From: Geitlerinema sp. BBD 1991-9
GTDB taxonomy: Bacteria > Cyanobacteriota > Cyanobacteriia > Cyanobacteriales > Geitlerinemataceae
Length of the DNA stretch: 64,000 bases
Reading direction: 5' to 3'
Assembly: GCA_001657325.1 (NCBI GenBank)
Contig: LWRO01000033.1
Location: forward strand, 1 to 64,000
Below, in pieces: positions 1-7,431 of the stretch; within the stretch, counting starts at the first letter, position 1, and each line of letters starts with the position of its first letter. The translations under genes and the position numbers were made by a program. The notes beneath the pieces were generated by a model. The model searched no databases. It had not been told where the DNA came from and was given only the letters and a program-made list of their open reading frames with translations.

Positions 1-99
1 AGCATCGCAATCAGGGCAATGAGGCATGGGGGGGGTTCCGTCGCTTCCTGAACATCTTAACAAATCCATCATTACTTCTAGAGTTCTACCCGACGATTT

Positions 100-405
100 T
101 TAGTGTACCCGCACCATCTGAGGATTCGATCGCGAAACAACTTTTGGCGAGTTTTGAGTCGTACTTGAAGAGAAACTCGACACCGTTGCAAATTGTGAGG
201 TCGAATCCGCACCCACCTCGCCGTAGTGAAGTTTTAACCAACCGCGACGAATGGCATAGCACAACCGCGCGGCCACCCTACGTTCTTCCTTACTCTCTGT
301 TCGTTTCAGAGCGTTGGTTAAATCTTCGAGATCGACAGACCCTGTATTCCACGAATGAATAAAGGTTGCGTACATCGATGAAGTGTAGGGCGAAAAGGTA
401 GACAT
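100..405 (-). CDS. Small hypothetical protein (101 aa)
   Basis: I do not recognise this protein. The first 60 residues read like a genuine small helical protein, with an acidic stretch (VDLEDLTNALKRTESKEERR) followed by a basic one (VAARLCYAIRRGWLKL). The C-terminal 40 residues are Ser/Thr/Gln-rich and of low complexity. There is no signal peptide or membrane segment. The opposite strand is also open across most of this interval, so the coding strand is not certain. I prefer the minus strand because its composition is protein-like, while the plus-strand product is Arg/Pro/Ser-rich as expected of a shadow. It lies alone, facing the window edge, with no visible operon partner. Confidence 0.42.
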   Translation of the reverse strand: MSTFSPYTSSMYATFIHSWNTGSVDLEDLTNALKRTESKEERRVAARLCYAIRRGWLKLHYGEVGADSTSQFATVSSFSSSTTQNSPKVVSRSNPQMVRVH

Positions 406-807
406 GATGTTTTGACGATCGAGTGCTTGGTCGTATCACTTCTAAATTAACTGGCTCGATCGAGGCTCGACAATGGCAAATCCACACACGTGATTCTACG
501 GAGTTCCTCGATTGAATGCGGCAAGAGCTATCCCTGGACTGACATCTGTAAAAAATTGCTGGTTAGCCCAACTTGTAAAGCAGATGTCCGTGTTTTTACG
601 TATTTATTGTAACGAGATATAAGAAGGGCTGGGTTTCTCGAATATCCTAAAAGGCTGGGAATTTAAAACCAGAATTGTCCTCTCTGAGTCTAGAATAATA
701 TCAAACGTTTAAACCCAAAATCAATTTATTTTTTATGTATTTTCACGCACAAAAAACATGAAATATTTGTTTTTTTGGGTAATTATATTTGGTCAAGACT
801 ACAACTT
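406..807. other. Intergenic, no gene seen
   Basis: No convincing reading frame on either strand. The right half (about 690-800) is clearly AT-rich with A and T runs, unlike the CGATCG-rich housekeeping DNA, and ends at the left terminus of a decayed insertion sequence. Confidence 0.6.
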
Positions 808-1970
808 TATAGCAAATCTAGTTGAAACGTAAAATCAGGTTGCGACAATAAAATGCTAAAATATATCTAATATATTGCTATTGCGAAGTTTATGCTCGAT
901 ACCAAAAACTCAGAGTCAAATCGGACAACAAGTCCAACAATTAGATCGCTTCATGGATATCAACCCAGATTCCCGAGAACTGAAGAGGGCATTAGCGGTC
1001 AAGTTAGCCTTGCAAGGTTATGCTTATCGTGCCATCTCAGCAATTATCAATGTGTCCCAGAGTTTCGCGATCGAGTGGAAGAATAATTTTCAAGAAGCCG
1101 GAATAGATAGCTTAAGATTAGCCGACAAAGGAGCGCCTCCAAAGTTGAGTAATGCCGAAGAAGAAGAAATAATTAAGTGATTGCTTTGTCAGGATTATTG
1201 CGGGCTTTAGGATTTAGAAATGCACCTTATTGAAGAGTATAATGTTGTTTTTGAATTAAAAGAAAGCTATTACAAAATTTTAAGAAGGGATCGAATTACT
1301 CGTCAACAGGCAAGACCTGTAAATCCTCGAAAAGATCCCCAAAAGATCAAGGAAAGGAATAAAGAAATTCAAAAAATGTTAGCCGATTACCAACCCGAGA
1401 TTGAGGCTGGAAAGCTTGTCGTATATACTATTAACGAATGCCACTTGGTAAGAATCGATCTTTGCGGTGAGGTTTGGGGAAGAGTGAAAGAGCGAGCTGA
1501 AATTCCCATTTCCAACCTTCGAGATCGACAAACTTATTATGGCGCATTAAATTTGTTTGAGCCTGAATTTTTGATAAAGCAATACTCGGCCGGCAATGGT
1601 GAAAACACCGTGGATTTTGTGAGCAAATTGCAAAATAAAACCCCCGAGCAAAGACTCTTATTATTTTAGGATGGTGCTTCCTATCATCGAAGCGACAAAA
1701 TGAAAGATTTCTTGACTGAGCAAAATGAGAATCTATCGCCAGATGAATGAAAAATAAATTGTCAGCTTTTTGCACCTTATACTCCTGAAGAAAATCCAGT
1801 CGAAGCGATTGGGTTGCAACTCAAATCTTTGTTGCGAAAATTATATCGTTTTGGAAAAAATTTTAAGATCGTAACTCGACTTTTTTAAATGTTTGCAGAT
1901 TTAAAGCTGTTCAATTTTCCTGATTTAGAAAAATTCGATGCTTTTTCACAACCCAGTTAGTCCTGCTATA
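808..1970 (+). mobile_element. Decayed IS630-family insertion sequence (copy A)
   Basis: About 1.16 kb, the usual size of an IS630-type element. It encloses a broken DDE transposase. The ends form a degraded inverted repeat: TATAGCA...CTA..TG at 808-824 matches the reverse complement of 1951-1970, with 12 of 20 positions identical, including the first seven. IS630 elements insert at TA, and both ends here carry TA. Internal stops and worn termini mean it cannot transpose by itself. The boundaries are inferred from the repeat and not from a target duplication. Confidence 0.6.
953..1960 (+). pseudogene. IS630-family transposase, multiply interrupted
   Basis: One reading frame runs the full length with no frameshift but has five in-frame stops: TGA 1178, TAG 1208, TAG 1667, TGA 1748 and TAA 1886. 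The N-terminal helix-turn-helix part begins MDINPDSRELKRALAVKLAL (open from 875; ATG 953 is the family-like start). The C-terminal DDE part keeps DGASYHRS with the second Asp, and the NPVE motif with the catalytic Glu. The first catalytic Asp is Asn (INECHL where the family has DECHL). Compared with my memory of the family, the stops at 1178, 1667 and 1748 replace Trp codons and that at 1208 replaces Glu or Gln. It is an inactive remnant that shows the accessory nature of this end of the window. Confidence 0.85.
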
Positions 1971-2357
1971 GTGAGTCAATGCGATCGGTTTTGCTCAGAA
2001 AGAGGTGCTTGGTAAAGTTGTGTGTCGATCGTCGTTGAAAGGTTAAATCCTGACCGGTTGTGGGTTATGATTTTAGCGGTTTAGTTGTTTAATGCGCTTC
2101 TGCTATTCCTAACAATGTCAGGCAGCGGACGCGCAGGGTTAGGCACGTGTTCTGTCCAAAAAATGGTCTCGCGCCGCTGATGACAACCATTAGGGTACCT
2201 CGATTAATTCAAGCTTATTGAAAAATAGGTTCTACTATTGAGAATAAGAAATGAGGCTTCAAGGGTTTCAGCCATTGAGGTTTGAGCCAGAATCAATTTC
2301 TAGAGGTTCCCATTAGGCATCATGTTTACGAAATGTCTGTAGAAAGGATTACGTCTT
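1971..2357. other. Intergenic, no gene seen
   Basis: No supported gene. Near the right end AGAAAGGA at 2341-2348 is a good ribosome-binding site for the methyltransferase that follows, whose start is TTG 2358. Confidence 0.55.
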
Positions 2358-3077
2358 TTGAGTTACTACCAAGGAATTGCTGATTACTACGACTTGTTAA
2401 TGGATGGCGGTTACTATAATTATGAATTATTGGCAACAGCCATTTGCTCCGCGATCGGTCAACGAAAAAGGATACTTGAACTTGGTATTGGCACAGGTCA
2501 GATGGCTCAAGCACTACTTAAAGTCGATTCAACCTATGATTTTGTCGGCATAGATTTCAGCCCAGCAATGATAGAAATTGCAAAGAAACGGCTATCTAAT
2601 AGCATTCCGATAATAGAATGTGACGTTGCAGAAATGAACCTGAATCGCAGATTCGATGCTGCTATTTCAAGTGGTGGCACATGGGTCATCATTCAATCGA
2701 GCAATGAGTTACTGTTAGGGACACATTTGTTCAACCAAGAGAACGACTTTCGTGGATTGCAAAATGTCGCTAATCATCTCGATCGTGGTGGACTTTTGTT
2801 GTTAAGTGTCCACCCACCTCACGAAGACCGAGACCTTGACTTAACCAATGGAATTATCTACTCTCAAAGAATAGGAAAGTATAACGGCGGCTCAGATCAC
2901 TTTTTCCTCGAAAAGACCTATTCTTTTCACAAGCAGGAGAGCCTCCTTGCGGAAGAAACGTTAACTTTAGGATTCTACAGAGATACAGTATTTTTAAAAA
3001 TGCTTGCAGATGTAGGATTCAATCCTTTGGGGATGACGAATGCTGAAAAGTTTTTCGTATTTGAAAAGGTGGCATAA
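2358..3077 (+). CDS. Class I SAM-dependent methyltransferase (239 aa)
   Basis: Transfers a methyl group from S-adenosylmethionine; the substrate is unknown. The Rossmann-type fold is visible from residue 30 on. Motif I is ILELGIGTGQMA (about 38-49), an acidic end of strand 2 is FVGIDFSPAMIEIAKKRL (about 60-77), and a further acidic loop is ECDVAEMN. The C-terminal half, with HPPHEDRD and FFVFEK, resembles small-molecule methyltransferases more than rRNA or protein enzymes. The start is TTG 2358, chosen because AGAAAGGA lies nine bases upstream and the protein start MSYYQGIADYYDLLM is typical of the family. It is a lone gene between two dead IS630 elements, a context that suggests acquired accessory DNA. 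No partner enzyme is adjacent to reveal a pathway. Confidence 0.85.
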   Translation: MSYYQGIADYYDLLMDGGYYNYELLATAICSAIGQRKRILELGIGTGQMAQALLKVDSTYDFVGIDFSPAMIEIAKKRLSNSIPIIECDVAEMNLNRRFDAAISSGGTWVIIQSSNELLLGTHLFNQENDFRGLQNVANHLDRGGLLLLSVHPPHEDRDLDLTNGIIYSQRIGKYNGGSDHFFLEKTYSFHKQESLLAEETLTLGFYRDTVFLKMLADVGFNPLGMTNAEKFFVFEKVA

Positions 3078-3082
3078 GAAGG

Positions 3083-3099
3083 ATACCTAACTTAGGTAT
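3083..3099. repeat. Short perfect inverted repeat after the methyltransferase
   Basis: ATACCTAA, one spacer base, TTAGGTAT, starting six bases after the methyltransferase stop. There is no T-run after it, so it is not a classical intrinsic terminator. It could stabilise the transcript end or be a protein site. Confidence 0.4.
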
Positions 3100-3333
3100 G
3101 CACTCGGACGCTCGGCAATCACGCAATTGCTTTGTGTTTTATCTTTTTGCTCGCGCTGGTGATGCTTATCCTTATGCTGCTTCGTCCTGGGTGAGGTAGT
3201 TACTTGAAGATTACCTGTTAGTGTTTAATTCTTTACTCTGTAGCTAAAATCCTTTCAGTAATTGAAAAGCCCGCATTTGAAGTCTTACCGGTTTCAGAAC
3301 TGCCGCATTACGATCCGGAGTTATCTTCCCATA

Positions 3334-4466
3334 TTAAGTAGCTCCACTTAATTAAAAGCAAAACGCTCTACTTCAAAGTTTCCTTGTTCGCCTCGATGCT
3401 CCATTCCCTCTATAATTTCTTCAATCAAATCATATTCATCTTGAAAGACTCGCCCTCTTAATTCATCTCTTTTTGGATGTAACCACTGATTTTCCATGCT
3501 ATTCATTTGCGGATTGTAACTGGCTTAAAAGAAGATTAGCAATCCTTGTTTTTCCCAATAATTATGCCTTTCTTTGGCTTTTGACGCTCGATGAATTGAG
3601 GCATTATTATTGACAATTGCTGTGAATTGTCCGGTCTCAAACAGTTTCTGAATCGCTTGTTTGGCTTGGGCATCTAAAATTTGAATATATCTCTGGGCAT
3701 TCAAACTACATCCTATCCGTCCATACTCTAATTTCCGATCGGGTTCCCAGACTCCCATAATATTGATTCGTCTTCCTCTTCTTTCTTTTTGTTTGACTAT
3801 TTTTTGTTTTCCGACTTCTCCATAACTATAAACCAACGGACTTTGAGGATAACATCCTGATTTATCTAAATACATTAAGGCGATTAAACCCATCTCTGCC
3901 CACTTCTTCAGCATTGCCAAATCTGTCTTTTTGGCTTCCACTTCTTTCGGACTCATACCTAAAGGGGGCTGCTTCCTTATTCTCTTCCAACGCCAATTTT
4001 CTTTGAGGATTCGGCGAATTTGTTCCGCTCCTAATTTGACTTGGTGTTCGCGTTCGAGTTTTTTTGCGAATTGCTTGCTGGTATAACTACACTCTTCTTT
4101 TAACCATCTTTCAAGACATTGCCAATCTTCTTCGTTCCAAGATCTTTTTCTTCCCGATCTCGGGTTATCCCATAATCCTATTAGCCCTTTGCTTTCCCAT
4201 CTATGAATCGTTGAATCGTTTCTCTGACGGTTTGGGAGACACATTTTAGATAGTCCCCGATTTGAGTGACCGATCATCCTTGATTGCTTAATCTCAAAAC
4301 CATAGCTCTTTGTTTGGTTCTTTTAGCAATCGCATTCGCCAGGGATAACTGTTCTAAAGTTATATTTTCACTTTCTGATAGTTTGACTTTCAAGGGAGCT
4401 GGCATAATTTTTTCAGTTCCTATAGGGCGCTTTCTATTATACGCTTATTTAGGGAGAGCTACTTAA
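3334..4466 (-). mobile_element. Decayed IS630-family insertion sequence (copy B)
   Basis: 1.13 kb, bounded by an identical 11-bp terminal inverted repeat, TTAAGTAGCTC at 3334-3344 and its complement at 4456-4466; the match continues imperfectly inward. It contains a broken minus-strand transposase of a different IS630 subgroup from copy A. The termini are better preserved than those of copy A, suggesting a younger insertion, although the transposase has at least three lesions. I did not find a clear TA duplication at the junctions. Confidence 0.75.
3348..4405 (-). pseudogene. IS630-family transposase with stops and an 8-bp duplication frameshift
   Basis: Reading from ATG 4405, the N-terminal segment starts MPAPLKVKLSESENITLEQL. 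It meets a TGA at about 4274 where the family has Trp (NQG-stop-SVTQIG). It then shifts frame at a tandem duplication of ACGATTCA (about 4206-4221 on the plus strand). Removing one copy restores the expected RETIHRWESKGLIGLWDNP. The DDE domain then runs to a TAA at 3525 where a Leu codon is expected, followed by NPQMNSMENQWL, which keeps the catalytic Glu, and the usual C-terminus ending at 3348. The second catalytic Asp is Asn (VNNNASIHRA), and the residue after the first Asp is Lys, not Glu. It is inactive. Confidence 0.85.
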
Positions 4467-4648
4467 CGTTGAGGTTCCCGAACCTTCAATGCTGATAGCA
4501 TTTGGCTTCGTTGAATTGGCTGGAATTCGCTCTCGTCGCAGCTGAGTTTGAGTTTTTCCGAGCGTCGCAAGAGAGTGGAAATCATCCGGCTTTTACTCTC
4601 GACTTCCTCAATAAGCTTTCTTTTCGATCGAGGTTTGATGTTGGCCAA
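4463..4648 (-). CDS. Possible small protein truncated by the IS630 insertion
   Basis: A 61-codon frame starting at TTG (MANIKPRSKRKLIEEVESKS...), rich in Lys, Arg, Glu and Ser. Its stop codon lies inside the terminal repeat of the neighbouring IS630 element, so if the frame was ever a gene, the insertion gave it its present end. I recognise no family and see no strong ribosome-binding site. It may equally be chance. Confidence 0.2.
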   Translation of the reverse strand: MANIKPRSKRKLIEEVESKSRMISTLLRRSEKLKLSCDESEFQPIQRSQMLSALKVREPQR

Positions 4649-4662
4649 TTGTGAGGTGTTTT

Positions 4663-4696
4663 AAAACGCCTAGATCGATGAAGATCTAGGTGTTTT
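4663..4696. terminator. Bidirectional hairpin terminator
   Basis: Stem AAAACGCCTAGATC (4663-4676) pairs with GATCTAGGTGTTTT (4683-4696) around a 6-base loop, with one G-T pair. The right arm touches the stop codon of the minus-strand 2H phosphoesterase gene. A and T runs flank both sides, so it can end transcripts from either direction. Confidence 0.75.
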
Positions 4697-5274
4697 CATG
4701 AGGCCGATAAGGGAAACTCCGCTTCAACGTTCCAGCGTCGCCCATCGTGTTGGAGTAACGTCAAGTCGAACACTGTAAATGGGTAATACAACGATCGATC
4801 TCGAACGTCAGCCCATAGCTTTTTAAACTGATGGCGTTGGAGATCCCGAAACGCGATGGTGACGTGGGGATGAAACTGACGGTGACGAGATCGATCGTCT
4901 TCAATTCCCAAGGTCTCTTTTAAATAGGCAGTCAGTGCCGGTTGAACTGCCATTAATCCCGGCGTATGGACGACATCGACAAACACCACACGAGGCGGAA
5001 ACGCCGCAAATCCCGATAGCTCGATCTCGATCGGGGCAGTCTTTCCTGCAAACTCAGTTAACCTCTGCTTCAACAACGGAATGTTAGCCTCTAACAGCTT
5101 AAAAGGGGGTTGTAGTGTAATGTGAGGGGGCGATTTCAGCGCAGCTTGACTTCCATAGGTATCGCGCGCGTATTCTTTTAATTGCGTGATGTCTTGCCGA
5201 ATCTCCAAAGGCGGCAAGAGCGCGATAAAGTAAAGATTGAGTTCCGGCAATTTTGGATTGAGCGTTTTTTCCAT
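4696..5274 (-). CDS. 2'-5' RNA ligase family protein (2H phosphoesterase, 192 aa)
   Basis: A member of the 2H phosphoesterase superfamily, with two H-x-T-x motifs that form the active site: HITL (His51, Thr53) and HVTI (His137, Thr139). Such proteins hydrolyse or form 2'-5' or cyclic phosphodiester bonds in RNA or nucleotides; the physiological substrate in cyanobacteria is not established. It is cytoplasmic with no signal peptide, and its length is normal for the bacterial family. ATG 5274 is preferred over an upstream TTG at 5313. This places its start codon directly against the start codon of the divergent YciI-like gene: the two ATGs share the tetranucleotide CATG. A strong hairpin at its stop ends transcription. 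Confidence 0.85.
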   Translation of the reverse strand: MEKTLNPKLPELNLYFIALLPPLEIRQDITQLKEYARDTYGSQAALKSPPHITLQPPFKLLEANIPLLKQRLTEFAGKTAPIEIELSGFAAFPPRVVFVDVVHTPGLMAVQPALTAYLKETLGIEDDRSRHRQFHPHVTIAFRDLQRHQFKKLWADVRDRSLYYPFTVFDLTLLQHDGRRWNVEAEFPLSAS

Positions 5275-5545
5275 GCCTTGGTTTGCCAAAATTGAAGCGG
5301 GTATTGTTGACAAGTCTACCTTCGACCAGTACGTCCCCGCTCACCTCGAATACGTGAAAGATTTGATCGCCAAAGGACACCAAGCCCGAAGCGGGTATTG
5401 GGGATGCCGAGGTGGGGGAATGATGGTGTTTGAGGCGGCATCGATGGAAGAAGCCGAGTCGATCGTGGCCCGCGATCCCCTCGTGGTCAACCATTGTGTC
5501 ACCTACGATCTCTATGAGTGGCGTGTGGTGGTAGAACCGCATTGA
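5273..5545 (+). CDS. YciI-like protein (90 aa)
   Basis: A small cytoplasmic protein of the YCII-related domain family, with a ferredoxin-like alpha-beta fold. It begins MPWFAKIEAGIV and continues with helix YVPAHLEYVKDLIAKGH, a Gly-rich strand (GYWGCRGGGMMVF) and EEAESIVARDPLVVNHCVTY. The last stretch holds the conserved Asp-Pro of the family. The role is unknown; related proteins are thought to be small-molecule enzymes or accessory domains. ATG 5273 is chosen over an upstream TTG because family members start MPWF or similar. There is no good ribosome-binding site. The start overlaps that of the divergent 2H phosphoesterase, so each promoter must lie inside the other gene. Confidence 0.8.
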   Translation: MPWFAKIEAGIVDKSTFDQYVPAHLEYVKDLIAKGHQARSGYWGCRGGGMMVFEAASMEEAESIVARDPLVVNHCVTYDLYEWRVVVEPH

Positions 5546-5600
5546 GAAGCTCAAGAAAGGATGGAGTGGTGCAATTGACGCTTGATGTCGCACACTTCGC

Positions 5601-5629
5601 TGTAAAAGTCTGCGGTATTGTGTTACACT
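5601..5629 (+). promoter_or_regulatory. Probable promoter of the SRP RNA gene
   Basis: The -10 hexamer TACACT (5624-5629) lies about 8 bases before the RNA start. A weak -35 (TGTAAA at 5601) is 17 bases upstream. Assignment is by position and spacing only. Confidence 0.45.
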
Positions 5630-5636
5630 AAATGAA

Positions 5637-5741
5637 GACTCGGACTCATGCGATTTCGACGCCCAAACCTTGTCAGGACCGGAAGGTAGCAGCAATACGG
5701 GATGCTCGGAATAGGCGTGAACTCCGAGTCCCCCTTTTTTT
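5637..5741 (+). ncRNA. ffs: Signal recognition particle RNA (4.5S, bacterial type)
   Basis: The conserved apical domain is plain: GTCAGGACCGGAAGG, then TAGCAGCAATACGGGATGC, the Ffh-binding hairpin with its GGAA tetraloop and internal AGCAG side. The ends pair: GACTCGGA at 5637-5644 with TCCGAGTC at 5723-5730, followed by a C-run and a seven-T tail that acts as the terminator. About 95 nt, the usual length of the short bacterial form. With Ffh it targets nascent membrane proteins to FtsY and the translocon. Confidence 0.93.
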
Positions 5742-5846
5742 AGCGATCGGTGGGGAGCGCTTCAATTCCCACAATCACAGATGAAACGTCCACCTAAATC
5801 GGATGGTGTGAGATAAGGTGGAAGAAGGGTTTATGAAAGGAACGTT

Positions 5847-6242
5847 TTGAGTATGGCTGGATTTGGGGATCTCGTCCAGAAAGCCTTTTACTTGGGTGTG
5901 GGGTTGGCCTCCTATGCAGGCGAACAAGCCACTGAGAAATTGAGCGAGTTGCGAGTCAAGGCACAGAAGCTCGCAGATGAAATGGTCGAACGGGGCGAGA
6001 TGAATGCAGAAGAAGCTCGCCGCTTTGTGGAAGATATGATGAGACAGGGGCAGCAGACCGCCGACTCTCAGACGGAAGTGGATCTGCCGAAGGAACCCCG
6101 CCGGATTGAGATTTTAAGCGACGAGGAAATGGAAGAGGCGTCGGTGGAGCCTGACGATCGAGATCGGACGAGCGTGAACGATTTGCAGCAAGAGGTACAG
6201 TCGTTACAAGAGGAGTTGCGCCGCTTGCAACGAGATCGGTAA
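5847..6242 (+). CDS. Phasin-like coiled-coil protein (131 aa)
   Basis: The N-terminal half (MAGFGDLVQKAFYLGVGLASYAGEQATEKLSELRVKAQKLADE...) is the amphipathic helix seen in cyanobacterial phasin-family proteins, which coat polyhydroxyalkanoate granules or act as helical scaffolds. The middle is acidic and Glu/Asp-rich. The C-terminus (VNDLQQEVQSLQEELRRLQR) is a leucine-heptad coiled coil. There is no signal peptide or membrane segment. GGA at 5839-5841 suits TTG 5847, and ATG 5853 is an alternative two codons later. It is probably co-transcribed with the next gene, which starts four bases after its stop. The granule role is family inference; no PHA synthase gene is in the window. Confidence 0.7.
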   Translation: MSMAGFGDLVQKAFYLGVGLASYAGEQATEKLSELRVKAQKLADEMVERGEMNAEEARRFVEDMMRQGQQTADSQTEVDLPKEPRRIEILSDEEMEEASVEPDDRDRTSVNDLQQEVQSLQEELRRLQRDR

Positions 6243-6245
6243 GTC

Positions 6246-6716
6246 ATGGAAGAGTGGACGAGCGAACTTTTGGAGGCCTTTGACCAGGCTGTTGAAACCC
6301 TCGAAACTTGGATCGACGACGCGAACGCGGAACTCGAAAAGCAGACCGATGCGTGGTCGGCGGTATCAGAGTCGATCTACGAACAGTTATACGATTCGAT
6401 CTCGGAAGCGCTCCCCCTCGATGAGATGACTCGCGAGATCGAGAAAACCTTGGAGGAATGGCTCGACCCCCTGTTCGAGATCGATCGAGAGTTTGAGTTT
6501 CACTGGGACTTCGAGATCGTCGAGGACGATAACGATCCGTTTGTAACGGTAACTTACGTACCTCCGACCCATACCTGCTATCCCACCTGTCGCGGTTGTC
6601 AGCACTATCACGGACAGATGTATGGCGAGAATTTACTCGTCTGCGGGATGCACCCCTACGGTTGGGAGGGAGAAACTTGCCCCGATTGGAAAGGAGACTC
6701 GCCATCAGACCGTTAA
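6246..6716 (+). CDS. Conserved cyanobacterial protein with a C-terminal Cys/His cluster (156 aa)
   Basis: The function is unknown. The first 90 residues are acidic and helical (MEEWTSELLEAFDQAVETLETWIDD...). The last 45 carry a likely metal site: CYPTCRGCQHYHG, then LLVCGMHPYGWEGETCPDW. The pattern C-x3-C-x2-C-x2-Y-H, C-x-x-HP-x-G and TCPDW is familiar from small cyanobacterial proteins and suggests zinc or Fe-S binding. It follows the phasin-like gene by only four bases, so the two form a likely bicistronic unit. No signal peptide. Confidence 0.75.
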   Translation: MEEWTSELLEAFDQAVETLETWIDDANAELEKQTDAWSAVSESIYEQLYDSISEALPLDEMTREIEKTLEEWLDPLFEIDREFEFHWDFEIVEDDNDPFVTVTYVPPTHTCYPTCRGCQHYHGQMYGENLLVCGMHPYGWEGETCPDWKGDSPSDR

Positions 6717-6789
6717 GTTGCAACACTCAAATATCTGGGCGAGTCGCTTGTATTCCGAATATTTTGGATGGCTGACTCCCAATTTCACG

Positions 6790-7035
6790 CTATTGACACC
6801 CGGTCAGTTCTCCGCGAATACATTGCGTGTTGCAGAGCGTTGCAATTTCTTCGATTTTGTCCGGATCTCCTTGTAATTCTGGCTGTGCGTGAACTTGACT
6901 AGACAAGCAATTGGCAACGGCTTGCTGACGTTGGCGCTCGATGTAGGAAACCCAAGCCCACAAACTCACGCCAATTGCAGCTAAAAGCAGAACAAAAAAC
7001 CAGTAGGGGAAAGGAGCGTTTTTTTCAACGAGCAT
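6790..7035 (-). CDS. Small single-pass membrane protein (81 aa)
   Basis: Not recognised. After MLVEKNAPFP comes one hydrophobic segment (YWFFVLLLAAIGVSLWAWV) and a short basic stretch (ERQRQQ), so the tail is probably cytoplasmic. A C-terminal domain of about 45 residues has four cysteines (ANCLSSQ, TLCNTQCIRGELTGC). ATG 7035 is chosen over an upstream GTG. It is convergent with the preceding Cys-cluster gene and stands alone. The regular Cys spacing makes it more likely real than chance. Confidence 0.55.
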   Translation of the reverse strand: MLVEKNAPFPYWFFVLLLAAIGVSLWAWVSYIERQRQQAVANCLSSQVHAQPELQGDPDKIEEIATLCNTQCIRGELTGCQ

Positions 7036-7056
7036 AGGTGTAAGAAGGAAGAACAC

Positions 7057-7431
7057 GAATAGCGATCTCGGTGAGACCGTGTGAGTGGCAGAAACACCCC
7101 TAGATGAGATTCCGATTCGACTTCGATCGTCAAATATACGCTGACAAAGATGTTATGGCAACTCAACCGTCCCAAAAATACGTTATAACACGCTTTTTGG
7201 CAGGCAAAGTATTATAAATCGAGAGAGATGATTACGTGTTTTTACGTAAGTAAAATACGGACATCGAAAAAATTTCCGAAAAATCAAGGATTTACGTCTA
7301 CTCATTATAAACACCGTTTTCAACGGTAGTCATCTCCGGATTCGGGGAAATATCCCGCCAGGGCTGCCGGACAAAACGCCATTTCTGCTTCAAACTGAGG
7401 AAAGACTCCTACAGCTAACGAACCATCGATC
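7057..7431. other. Intergenic, upstream region of the acyltransferase gene
   Basis: No gene. It contains an imperfect palindrome TTTACGTAAGTAAA near 7233-7246 and a T/A-rich stretch to about 7320, likely holding promoters for the two divergent flanking genes. Nothing more specific can be supported. Confidence 0.5.

Noticed and set aside
3-362. Plus-strand frame open from the window edge to 362
   Set aside because: Arg/Pro/Ser-rich without recognisable motifs and opposite the better-looking minus-strand frame; kept only as a reason for doubt about that gene.
5237-5272. Upstream TTG start for the YciI-like protein
   Set aside because: It adds 12 residues not typical of the family, and the family start MPWF matches ATG 5273.
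6244-6726. Minus-strand frame of 160 codons opposite the Cys-cluster gene
   Set aside because: Arg/Ser/Pro-rich mirror of a real gene; no motifs.
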